64,000 nucleotides of DNA. It comes from Whalleya microplaca. Taxonomy: Eukaryota; Ascomycota; Sordariomycetes; Xylariales; Xylariaceae. A program made the translations under genes and the position numbers. The stretch covers positions 202,198 through 266,197 of the forward strand of contig MU385744.1 of NCBI GenBank assembly GCA_022497155.1. The letters run 5' to 3'. Position 1 is the first letter of the stretch; every line of letters starts with the position of its first letter. Below the pieces are notes generated by a model. That model was not told the DNA's origin, did not search any database, and saw nothing but the letters and a program-made list of their open reading frames with translations. Positions 54,994 through 64,000 of this stretch are shown here, one piece after another.

Positions 54994-56446
54994 AACAAAA
55001 CTTTTATGCAAAGATGGCGACGGGCAGCGGGCGACGGGCAGCGGACGGATGGACGGATGGATGGATGGATAGATGGATGGATAGATGATGGTTGTTTTTT
55101 GCTCTCCCTTCCCCTTCCCCTTCCCCTTTGTATCGTCCTACATAAGTGTACATTTGTTCCTCCTCCTCCTACCTACTTGCTTACTTACCTGCCTGTGGGA
55201 GGTGGTATGTCTGTGTCCAATAGAGAAGGGAAAATAAATGAGAAAGAGGGCAAGAAGCTGGTCGATAAGATAAGATGAGCCTGTGTATGAGATAGAAGAA
55301 CTTATTTGCAATAGACGTGCGTGCGGAGGTGTGTCTTGCTTCTTTTCACTGCCTTTGCTTTGCGTGTTGTGGGTGTGGGTGTAGAGAGTATATGCTGGGT
55401 CGTACCTGGGCACCTAGTGTAGTATTTGCGGACTCTGTAGAAAGAGTCACGTATCTGATGATTATAGCTCTTCATTGTTGGGAATACGCTATGGATAAAT
55501 TACCTACTATGCTGAGAGTTATAGAACTCAGATAACCAGCGAGTCATATATGTATAACTAAGAGTTGTAAGGGACCAGTCATATGTATCTGTGTCTATAC
55601 AACGTATGTTCAGCTACCTAAACCTAACCTAACCGTTCTACCTACCGCAAGGCTCTTCTAGCACCATTACGGAAGTGAAGCGTAAAATAATACTAGTAAT
55701 TACATTGCGTACTTGTACAAAACAAAACAAAACAGTAAGTAAAAAAAGTGGTGGTAGTGGTAGTGGTAGTTAGTTAGTAGGAAGCGTACCTCGTACAATA
55801 ATACAATACGGTATGTATACCTCGTTTCAATCGATCCACGCATGCATATATGCTATATCTATCGATTCCGAGCTCAATCCTTTCTACCCAGCCAGCCTGT
55901 CCAGCCCAAACAAACCAAATAGACCAAAAGGCCCAGACAGAGAGAACGCTTGCTATATAATAAGCTTCCCCTATACCTGTCTGGCTGTTTCTGGCCTCCA
56001 ATGTGCGGTTGTGCGTACATGTGTATATGCAACTAACTTGCTTGTGTACTCCGTGCCAATGCTAAACTGCCTAGCCAGAACAAGAAGAAGGGAGGAACAA
56101 AAAGGAAAAGGTTATAAGAGTATGTATGTGTGAGTGGGAATGGTTCATCCATCCAAGGTGTAAGTAAGAGAAATTAAAAGGAAATAACATAAAAGGAACG
56201 CAATGCGATCAGGGGTATCATCTGTGTTCTTTGAACTCTCTCACATCCAAAGTCCTCCTCCATCTCCTACTTCTAACACACACCTCAATTATCCTCCACC
56301 AACATACGGTTCTCCAAAAGTCCAAGGTAGCGGGCGCCGAAGCACCAAATCATTAGCTTCCTTTCGTCTCGGGTTCTCCTCCTCTTTCTACCCATCTCTC
56401 TCCTAGGGTTCCGCCCAGTTGCCGCAGCCAGCAAATCCGCCTACGC
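54994..56446. other. convergent intergenic with microsatellites, no gene seen
   Basis: The region contains (GGAT)n/(GATG)n at about 55045-55085, (CCCCTT)n at 55106-55125, a telomere-box-like CCTAAACCTAACCTAACC at 55617-55634 and (GGTAGT)n at 55750-55770. None of the short open frames looks coding. Confidence 0.45.
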
Positions 56447-59400
56447 CTACGAGAGGAAAAGCAGCCACTTGACAACACCCACGACGCCGCGGCCGAGGCC
56501 GAGGAAGACGCGGGTGATCATGACGACGAACCAGACGTACCACATGAAGCCGACGAGGACCCACTCGACGGCGAGCCAGCCGGCGCGGCGGACCCAGCGG
56601 AAGCGCCGCCGCCGCCGCCGCAGCATCTTGTCCATGGTGTCGACGACGCTCTTGACCTTCAGGCGCTGCGAGTCGACGAGGTCGCGGTTGACCTCGTCGG
56701 CCTCGTCGGCCGCGCGGTGCGTCATGTCGATCAGGTCGGCGGCCACGCGCCCGTGCAGGCCGTGGATGCGCCGGTGCAGCGCCGGCGTCGTCTCCGTCAC
56801 GAACTTGCCCGCCGTCTCCTCGAACGTCTGGATCGACCGGTCGATGCTCTCCGAGAGCACCCGCGCCGTGACCGGGTACAGCTCCATCTGCGACACGCTC
56901 AGGCCGGCCAGGTTATTATTGTTGTTATCGCCTCCTGGGGCGGCGGCGAAGCGGCTGATGTCCGTCCAAGGCGGCACCATGGCCTTGGTATCGAGAGCGA
57001 ACACTGGGTGGGGCTCGTACGAGCGCCGTGAGATCTCCATGGCTTTGATGCCGGAGCAGAGGATGACGGTACGGAGACGGGCGACCTCTCGCTTGGAAAT
57101 TTGCGCTTGTTGGGGCGATGGGCTACGATCCGAGATTGACCAGTGACGAGTGTCCTTGGGTCCTATTAAAGAACCGCGGTGGGGCGGCTGCTTTGCAGGA
57201 GGGAGGATGTTTCTCAGGTCCTTGGACATCTTTCGGGGCTTTACGACTTCATCACGAGAGCGCGATTCGGTATCAGAAACGTCTGACTCTCGAACCAACC
57301 TCGACTTGACGTGTTCCAATTCAAATGAAGAAGGGGAAGCTCTTCGGATATCAATTCGCGGAGGCTTGAGCTGGTCGAAACGGGATGATCTCTCAGGAGG
57401 GATGGTTGTATGGACCGGAGTAAGAATATCCGTTTCTTGAGACTTTGCTTTGTTGAGCGAGTCGGAGGTTGATTTGAACGGAGGCATAACGTCCAGGTAA
57501 TTCCTGGCGCGACGGCCTTCGCGTGGACGTCTAGAACTGCTACGAGACAAGGTGAGGGACTCCCTGAACCTCCCCTTCCTATCCTCTTCTGAGTCAGTAC
57601 TAGACGATGTAGATGATGAAATGTCCTCGAGTTCGGCGTCTTTCTTCCAGATGAGATCCGTGACTTTCGAAACACCACCTCGTATCATGTCGTCTATTCT
57701 TGCACCGCCTTTGAAAATTCCTCGTAAACCGATCTCGTCGCCTTTAAGTTTGATGCTTCCCATACTTTGATGTGGTTTGTGACTCGCTTTTGCGGGTTTT
57801 GGGATGGCTTTTTGGGCAGGACTCTTAGGCCTTGGTAGTTCTAGTGACCGGGGTCTTGCTGCAGTCATCGTCGGCAAGTTTAACGGCTCTAGTTGCTCCA
57901 CAGGACTAACCAGTCTGTCCTCCTTCTCTTGGGCTGCATGGTCACCAACTCGCTCTCGACTACGATCACGAAAGATGCTCTTGACCCTCGAGAACGGATT
58001 TCGACTGGGGGACACGGCTCGACTGTCCGGAGGTGAGAGATCCATACCAATGGTCGGGACGTGTGTGCTTCGGCGTCGAGATGGCCTTGAATCTGGCGAT
58101 CCTGGACGAGAAGAGTCGAGGTCCATTGATTGCCTATAGTTACTGCTGGGAACCTCCAAGCTCGAACGTCCGGAGCCTATCGAGGAGGCCTTCGTTATTT
58201 TGCCACGATGAGCCTTGTCTTGATTCTCGAGTATCTCCACCCGCGAGCCTTTTTGACTTTGGCCTGTTTCTTGCTTTGAAGTCTGGTGACTTCGTTCTAG
58301 TGTTGCGGCATTTGCCGGCAATTGCTTCAAGTTTCCCATCTGAGCGTCGTCCAAGTTTTCCGTCTGGTCTTCACTAGCCTCCTTTGCCAACATCTCCATC
58401 ATCTGCTTTTCCAGTAGATCTCTGCCATTAGCGCTAATAGTGCCATTACGCTCACGTCTTCTGCGATCACTCTCACTATCCGAAGTATCTGATAAAGAGC
58501 CTTTCTTGAACCGAAGGATATCATGATGAATGTGCGGATGCCCATGTTCGTGCTTATGATGAATTCCTTTCAGATCTTGAAGCTTTTGACGAGCGCGATC
58601 ACGAGCCCGAGTGGGAGATGTCTCGGTTTCCATCTTGGTTGATTTGGATTTCCCAAGCTCCAGGTTGGAAGTGATCTCGCCTTCGCCGCCCTTTATAGAT
58701 GTAGCAGGCACAGTCGGTTTGCTAGGTTCGTTCGACTGGCGTGATGTGAGCATGAGGTGCTCTGGTTTCTGAGGGAAGATCTTCGAATAGTGGCGATCTT
58801 CGATGAGATTCTTGTTATCGCCTTGTTCTAGCCAGTATGTGTCTGCAAGCATATCTGCAGGATCAATACTCCAGTCGATTCTCGGTCTTTTGGGTTTCCC
58901 TACGACTGAGATAGGTCTCGGAAGACTGGAGGGCGGGTACTCTTGATTGTGATCCTCATGCGCCTCGTGTGCTCCTGGGAAAGGGGGCAATGAAGGTGTT
59001 CCAGGCGTGAGAGCCGACGTCGCTGCAACAGTGGCAGTTTCATCGATCCAATCCGTTACTCTAGAGACATCTGCAAAACCTTGTGTTTCCCCGTCAATTG
59101 TCTGACGTTCTCGAGCTCGAACCTTTCGATTTCGAATATATTGAAGAGGATTATAAGGTCGACCCAAGGTGAGTTGGGTTGAGCTAGTGGAGGGATTCTG
59201 GGAAGACTTTGTAGACGTGGGAGAAGTTGGCGATCCAGAAGTAGATGGCCTAGATCGGGCGTCCTGTATAAGGGGCGGGATAAACTGCAACAGCCTTCTA
59301 TACTGTGCCATCAGTTCGAGATGCTCTTTTGCCTTCTGGGCACGGTTACGAGTCGAAGACGAAAAGTGGTACGTGTAGCTACTCTCGGGATCAAACGACG

Positions 59401-60283
59401 TCTGTAACGGAGTCCTAATTCTTGGATTTGACACACTCCTTGGGATTAGACTCCTATCGGGTTTTGGTGAAATGGTGCGCGACGTCCTCCTTTGTTGCTG
59501 TAGGTGCTGCTTAAGACTACCCCCAGCAGGCGTATCCGTAACTGGAGTCAGGCGCGGAGGGATGGGGCTCGAGATGGGGCTCGATACATTTCTCCTAGCT
59601 GCCAGCCGCCTTGATTCACTCAGATTAAGAGCCATGCTGACGATCTGGGTAGAATCAACATCTAGGGATGCGGAATTCGGCCGTGGAGAAGGGATCCTTG
59701 AGGCTGGCCGTCCACCCCGGCTGACGCTTCGTTCCTCGCGAGGGTCTGGGCTTAGTCTCCCAGGATATTGCCCATCGTTGGCCTTCACCACATCACGAGA
59801 ATCGATGCCGATTCCTGTACGGCCCAGATCTGTCGCATCCAAGTTGTCCGAAACGTTCGAATGGCCTTTCCCCTTCCGGTTGTCTACAGGTATCCGAGAG
59901 CGTCTACGGCCATCGTCTCGACTCGCTAAGTTTGCCTTGGGGGTTTCATCGAGCACAGCACTGGAAAGAAGGAAGCCTCCACTCGGCCGAGGCTTATGCG
60001 ACCGGCGTCTCCTCTGCACCAGCTCATTATTAAGCGCTCTGCTCCCATAGTCAAGCGACCGTGAATTTGGGCTCAGCTCGCCGGGGTCGGTTCGGGGAGA
60101 CTGAGCTTTCGAGGTTGTGGCTAGGGAAGGATCGTATAATAGCCCTCCGGCAGCACTAGATTCTCCTGTCTCATAACTGCCATAGCTATGCGATGACCTT
60201 GCCGTTGTCGTTCGGGGTTGGTGATGTTGGGTAACGCTGGAGTCGGGGTTTGGATCGTCGTCGTTGCCTGTCATCGCACCCAT
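56447..60283 (-). CDS. large disordered protein with C-terminal membrane segments, fungal-specific
   Basis: This is a 1278-aa uninterrupted frame from ATG at 60283. The first ~1000 residues are Ser/Pro/Arg-rich and predicted disordered, with many SPR, RSxS and SPxR motifs suggestive of phosphorylation. They include islands that look conserved: KAKEHLELMAQYRRLLQFIPPLI, DVSRVTDWIDETATVAATSA, RPRIDWSIDPADMLADTYWLEQGDN, LRGIFKGGARIDDMIRGGVS. The C terminus (about 1060-1278) appears folded: REVARLRTVILCSGIKAMEISRR, a helical segment ESIDRSIQTFEETAGKFVTE, a poly-Arg cluster, then two close hydrophobic helices (WVLVGFMWYVWFVVMITRVF and GVVGVVKWLLFL). This suggests anchoring at an internal or plasma membrane with a large cytosolic domain. 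I know no named function; the pattern matches long conserved hypothetical proteins of Pezizomycotina. Confidence 0.82.
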   Translation of the reverse strand: MGAMTGNDDDPNPDSSVTQHHQPRTTTARSSHSYGSYETGESSAAGGLLYDPSLATTSKAQSPRTDPGELSPNSRSLDYGSRALNNELVQRRRRSHKPRPSGGFLLSSAVLDETPKANLASRDDGRRRSRIPVDNRKGKGHSNVSDNLDATDLGRTGIGIDSRDVVKANDGQYPGRLSPDPREERSVSRGGRPASRIPSPRPNSASLDVDSTQIVSMALNLSESRRLAARRNVSSPISSPIPPRLTPVTDTPAGGSLKQHLQQQRRTSRTISPKPDRSLIPRSVSNPRIRTPLQTSFDPESSYTYHFSSSTRNRAQKAKEHLELMAQYRRLLQFIPPLIQDARSRPSTSGSPTSPTSTKSSQNPSTSSTQLTLGRPYNPLQYIRNRKVRARERQTIDGETQGFADVSRVTDWIDETATVAATSALTPGTPSLPPFPGAHEAHEDHNQEYPPSSLPRPISVVGKPKRPRIDWSIDPADMLADTYWLEQGDNKNLIEDRHYSKIFPQKPEHLMLTSRQSNEPSKPTVPATSIKGGEGEITSNLELGKSKSTKMETETSPTRARDRARQKLQDLKGIHHKHEHGHPHIHHDILRFKKGSLSDTSDSESDRRRRERNGTISANGRDLLEKQMMEMLAKEASEDQTENLDDAQMGNLKQLPANAATLERSHQTSKQETGQSQKGSRVEILENQDKAHRGKITKASSIGSGRSSLEVPSSNYRQSMDLDSSRPGSPDSRPSRRRSTHVPTIGMDLSPPDSRAVSPSRNPFSRVKSIFRDRSRERVGDHAAQEKEDRLVSPVEQLEPLNLPTMTAARPRSLELPRPKSPAQKAIPKPAKASHKPHQSMGSIKLKGDEIGLRGIFKGGARIDDMIRGGVSKVTDLIWKKDAELEDISSSTSSSTDSEEDRKGRFRESLTLSRSSSRRPREGRRARNYLDVMPPFKSTSDSLNKAKSQETDILTPVHTTIPPERSSRFDQLKPPRIDIRRASPSSFELEHVKSRLVRESDVSDTESRSRDEVVKPRKMSKDLRNILPPAKQPPHRGSLIGPKDTRHWSISDRSPSPQQAQISKREVARLRTVILCSGIKAMEISRRSYEPHPVFALDTKAMVPPWTDISRFAAAPGGDNNNNNLAGLSVSQMELYPVTARVLSESIDRSIQTFEETAGKFVTETTPALHRRIHGLHGRVAADLIDMTHRAADEADEVNRDLVDSQRLKVKSVVDTMDKMLRRRRRRFRWVRRAGWLAVEWVLVGFMWYVWFVVMITRVFLGLGRGVVGVVKWLLFLS

Positions 60284-62257
60284 GGCCTCGGCCCTGCTGG
60301 TTGTCCTTCTATCATGCCAAAGATGGACTCGTTGATATGAGGAGGGCTCTGCTCACTTGGCTAAGACCTAGTGTCGGCAGGTCGGAGCATTCTAGAATCG
60401 ACTTGGATGAACAACAGCCAGGGGATGAAGTATTCACTAATAGGAGCTTGCCATGTCAATGACAGTAATGCAGTGCCGATCTCGCATGCTATCTATTATT
60501 AGTGGAGGTTTGGTTTGAACGTATGGTATTATGTTGGATTGTATGTAATCCAAAGGTCCTCGTCGTAGCCAGCGCCAAAAGAGTCTACTAATAAAGCCGA
60601 GTCGCCAACTGTTTCTGGTGTTGAATGATGGCGGTGATGATGATGAAGTTGTTTAATAAGGGCGGTCGCGGTTTGCTGCGTGCCAAGTCGCAAGGATATT
60701 CCCCGATAAGCGTCAATGCTCCCTGTCTTTAATGCATGTGAGAGTTGATATGCCTTACATGAAATTGCCTAGGCTGCTAGGTACTCCATACGTACCGCCA
60801 GATTCCCCTGCCGGGCTAGGTACCTAGTGTTGCCGCTAGCCGCTGCACGGTTAGATGCATGCCGAGGGTTATACCTATAAGGAGCCGGGCGTCTACATAG
60901 GTCAGCCGCCAAGTACCTGGAAACCATCATCTAGGCAACAAGTAGCAGCATCATCAACAATCACTAGTTATTGTAGAATACCTAAATTGCTTCAGGCTTA
61001 CTTAGGTATGAGCCAAGCTACTACGGAATATCCTCTTTGCATAAATCTAATATATACACGCATCCGTTTACAAGAAGCCTATATACTGGTGCCTACAGTT
61101 AATATAGGTAGTTCTTTGGTGCTCTAAGTTGAACACTATAGCTTCTTCTAGTCCTTCTATGTATATAGACAGATGTTTTAGTGGAATATGTACTTTATTA
61201 CGTAGACATTGGATGATGAAGAGAAATATCAATACAAGTCACCTACCTCCATTGCTATTCCATATGCCTCCTACATCCTTCAACGTGTCGATAGATGCGA
61301 CTAATCTTAGAACGTAGTCGTAGGCTATAAAGATCTCAAATATATATAATGCATAATATGCTTAGTAAGAACGGGTTCAACTGTCTTGAGTAAGTTAAAG
61401 CTCTCATATTTACAGCCCAATGCTGCACCTACTTGTATAGTTGACTAAGATCTCGACTTTGACCATGTCGTCTACGTGGAAGTCCAGCTTGCTTAAAGAT
61501 GCATTCGCCCTTCAACGATTGCTAAAAGACAACACTTTTTGCAGGACAAATCCCCAAACTCTGAGTCAATGGTTATCAGCATGTTTTCCTCAAATGAAAC
61601 TCACATTGTGTACACTGGTAATAGGGGGTGTTATTCAATGAAAACTCTTTAGAAACGGAGGTGCTATATGGTCGTATAAAATAGGACACATTGATCCCCC
61701 ATGTAAGCGTTTGCAAAATGGCAACTAGCCAGTACATGATGACTTTGAGATATGACTCGAAATCTTAGCAAACATCATCCTAATATTCAAAGTCGGACTT
61801 GGTCATTTCCATTGTTCAATCATCAATCATCTCATTCAGTCACACTGTTCAAGCGTTTGTTAACTAAATATCCCCTCCGACTGTGACACTTTATCATTAC
61901 ATCTGATTTCAGGGTAGCACCACGAATATCAGCTGTTTGCTACCTAGCCGGAATCGAGAATAGCATCATGGGAACCTTATTATCGAGTCATAGTTCTACA
62001 TTACATAGACCTACTTCATCAGCAGCAAATATTGTAATATGGTGGCAATCAATCACACGTAATGTCCTCGTTTCACCGTAGGTAGCGACGAAATTTATAA
62101 GTCTCTAAGGGTAGGTACCTATAAATGTGACTGGTTTTTGACATCGCTCCTTACAGTTCGTGCCATAACGACTCTGACGCAATTGATTAAAATACTCTTA
62201 CAAAGACAATATATTCCTTATTGGGATAATTAATCCGCTTCTGTGAATACAGGCACG
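60284..62257. other. gene-poor interval, no gene seen
   Basis: This is 2 kb with AT-rich stretches and short CCTAGG/GGTACC-type palindromic motifs (60765-60830). The left edge holds the promoter of the large membrane protein. No coding or RNA gene is supported. Confidence 0.4.
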
Positions 62258-62353
62258 ATGTGTTTCAACAACTACAAACAACCTTGGTGTGTATACGGCC
62301 AACATTATTTTGGCCAGAAGGGATGTAAGTGTATTCCACAACTCATGTGCTGA
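62258..62353 (+). CDS. partial or split paralogue of the small cysteine-rich gene
   Basis: ATG at 62258 in the context CACGATGTG opens a 31-codon frame with pattern MC-x4-Y-x-Q-x-WC-x2-G-x-HYFGQKG. This parallels the start of the 70-aa gene at 62965 (MC-x3-WY-x-Q-x-WC-x2-G-x-HYYGGK), in the same CACGATG context. A perfect GTAAGT donor sits at 62325, so it may continue via an intron to 62373, but the downstream frame does not keep the sister's cysteine spacing. It is therefore either a decayed duplicate or a diverged member; 62258-62324 is the part I support. Confidence 0.4.
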   Translation: MCFNNYKQPWCVYGQHYFGQKGCKCIPQLMC

Positions 62354-62964
62354 GCTCATCGTCCTTCTTTGAGGGATCCAATGGTGTATCGAAGTCGCTC
62401 TGTGTCTGGGCATGAACATAGCACGCTCAATGGCCCAAGATAACTTCTTAAGATCCGTCGAAAACGATATACTGACCCCGAGAGCTCTGCATGGCATTAC
62501 CGTTCCTACTGTGATAAGGTCAAGCAAATGAAGGACGGAGCATAAGGCGACTGCGGGTATGTACTCATCGAATATATCGATAAACTACGTGAAGAGAGTA
62601 CTTGTGAAGATTGCCAAAAGGAAAAAAATCGGCTACGTGTAACCTGGTGATGGGGCCAGCCACAGATCATTTGTCACTGAATCAGACCAGTGTGTCCGCA
62701 GTGAGTCGACACTGACAGGATCTTTTGCAATCACAGGCACGTACTTCATAGTCATACATCAATAGAGTCGTGCAACCCCCAAGCTTGTAGAACTGCCTAT
62801 ATATATCCCGCGTGGTTTGCAATTCCCAACCCTTTTTCCCTCAATCTACAACATCAATCCCCTACAGCAAACCCCTTAACGAACCATTCTACGATTTATA
62901 CCAGAGACAACCAACTTTCTACACCATCTGCCTTAACAGCCGTCCAGGCAAAAACTAAATCACG

Positions 62965-63177
62965 ATGTGCAAACGCTGGTACAGCCAAGCCTGGTGTAAA
63001 TCTGGCAAACACTACTACGGTGGGAAGACACACATCCAAGATTATACCTGCACAGATTGCAAAATGAACAACAGGACTTTTGGGAATTGCGCCGCAGGAA
63101 TTTCGTATCACACAGAGAGGGGAAGAGAAGAGGACAAGTGTTGGTTATGTCAAGCTGCCCAAGCAAAGGACAAATGA
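62965..63177 (+). CDS. small cysteine-rich protein, 70 aa
   Basis: This is a single-exon 70-residue protein with cysteines at 2, 11, 29, 32, 42, 59 and 62, including two CxxC pairs (CTDC, CWLC). There is no signal peptide or membrane segment, so zinc binding in the cytosol or nucleus is more likely than disulphide-rich secretion. A TATA element (about 62798-62807) lies ~160 bases upstream. A C/T- and A-rich leader typical of fungal 5' UTRs precedes the ATG. Many filamentous ascomycetes have families of tiny proteins beginning Met-Cys with CxxC ends, of unknown role, and this fits that style. An N-terminal sister copy lies 700 bases upstream. Confidence 0.5.
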   Translation: MCKRWYSQAWCKSGKHYYGGKTHIQDYTCTDCKMNNRTFGNCAAGISYHTERGREEDKCWLCQAAQAKDK

Positions 63178-63868
63178 GATGCACAAACAACCTCAGTCAA
63201 GGGTGGACCGTTTGCGACTAGGTATTCATGGGAGGCGCGAGGAGAATCTTTGGTTTAATGGGGTGGACAGCCAGTCATATCGCTTCTGGCTGCCCCTCTA
63301 GCAGCTCGTGGTCTGGTCGCAAGCGTTAGCTGGGTTGGGCATCATGGTGGCCGCAACCATTTGATTTCAGCGTTGAGTTCTAGCGCAAGGAGGTGTTTTT
63401 TTGTAGAGTAGCTGGCATATCAGGTGGCTGGTTAAAGTCCTACACCTGTGATCATGGAAGTAGGGCAATACCCGATCAGGACTCTAGTAATGCCAGGTAC
63501 TTTCTATTGCAATAAGGCCTGTGATAGCTTGGAATGTTATTGTGCATTATGATAATAGGTTGTGGGAATGAGAGACTACCGTGAGTGGAGGTCATTCACG
63601 AACCTAAGTCCAGGTTCAAGCTCAAACCGTATTACGCATGGGTTATGAACTCTTACCTCTGAATCAACCAATTCTCTGTGGTAGGATATGTGTTATATAT
63701 AACCCTCATTATCAAGATGTTTCTGTATGAAAGATTAGTGGCCCATTCTAGTGACGATTAGTCTTTATTGTCATAAAGAGCCGTTCACAGCTCGCTTCAA
63801 TCCCGAGTTTCGCTAGGATCTTGTACATAGTGAGTGGCTTTTTGTTAGCTCACCTTGTAATACTGACC
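63178..63868. other. intergenic, no gene seen
   Basis: This is ordinary sequence. A small inverted pair CAGCCAG/CTGGCTG flanks 63270-63293. No gene is recognised. Confidence 0.35.
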
Positions 63869-64000
63869 AAAAAAAAAAAAGGGGGGGGAGGGGGGGGGGG
63901 GGGGGGGGGGGGTGGGTAAGGGGGTTTTTTTTGTACAATTTTGAATAAAAAAAAAGTGGGGAAGGGGGTTACACGGAAATACAACGGGTGACTCCCCGGG
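63869..64000. other. homopolymer-rich terminal sequence, probable assembly edge
   Basis: A run of 12 A is followed by ~30 G interrupted by single A and T. Further T8, A9 and G-runs lead into CCCCGGG. The pattern is unlike any other part of the window and resembles low-quality read tails incorporated at a contig end rather than biological sequence. Confidence 0.65.

Overview
The window looks like chromosomal DNA of a filamentous ascomycete (Pezizomycotina). The genes carry short introns of about 48-131 bases with GT...AG ends, many with a CTAAC or CTAAT branch site. Several families are typical of these fungi: a HET-domain gene, a membrane-anchored fucose-lectin-like protein, a GPI-anchored wall protein and an N1/T1-type secreted ribonuclease. 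There is also a short internal TTAGGG array. I cannot name the species; Sordariomycetes or Leotiomycetes would be a guess. Exon borders were placed by eye from splice signals, frame continuity and family motifs, and every gene given as intact closes on a whole number of codons.

Layout. 0-10 kb: a fatty-acid elongase (-) diverges from a cytochrome P450 (+). Next come a secreted protein with three 40-residue two-cysteine repeats (-), a second GC-rich P450 (+), and a type II membrane protein with a lectin-like ectodomain (-). 10-15 kb: a long gene-poor gap, an Ala/Ser-rich GPI-anchored wall protein and a nuclear-type zinc protein. 15-31 kb is a dense housekeeping block: alanyl-tRNA synthetase, an unknown conserved protein, an RCR-like membrane protein, Hrd3/SEL1 (ER-associated degradation), a WDR89-like protein, FRG1, a 2-oxoglutarate/Fe(II) oxygenase and a DsbA-like thioredoxin-fold protein.

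31.8-41.7 kb has an accessory character. It is AT-rich and sparse in genes. It holds a DUF3632-like gene, a secreted guanyl-type RNase in four exons, a decayed HET gene, the internal telomere-type array, one conserved mitochondrial membrane protein and an orphan stop-free stretch. 41.7-46 kb carries two divergent folylpolyglutamate synthase paralogues in tandem. 46.9-55 kb is housekeeping again: Sac1 phosphoinositide phosphatase, a Rab5 GTPase with two tiny exons, and MIC60 of the MICOS complex. 56-60 kb holds a 1278-residue protein with a basic, disordered body and a hydrophobic tail. 60-64 kb is nearly empty except for a small cysteine-rich gene and a partial sister copy. The last ~130 bases are homopolymer-rich and look like a poor-quality contig edge.

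No single pathway or cluster links the genes. Three themes recur. Mitochondrial function and dual targeting: AlaRS, the second FPGS, the DsbA-like protein, MIC60 and the 40.0-kb membrane protein. Membrane quality control and traffic: Hrd3, an RCR-like protein with Rsp5-type PY motifs, Rab5 and Sac1. Secreted or cell-surface proteins: RNase, two-cysteine repeat protein, lectin-like protein and GPI wall protein. The most notable items for follow-up are the three-repeat secreted protein, the tandem FPGS pair, the AlaRS upstream in-frame leader with micro-exons, the RNase/HET/telomere-repeat neighbourhood, and the tandem cysteine-rich micro-genes.
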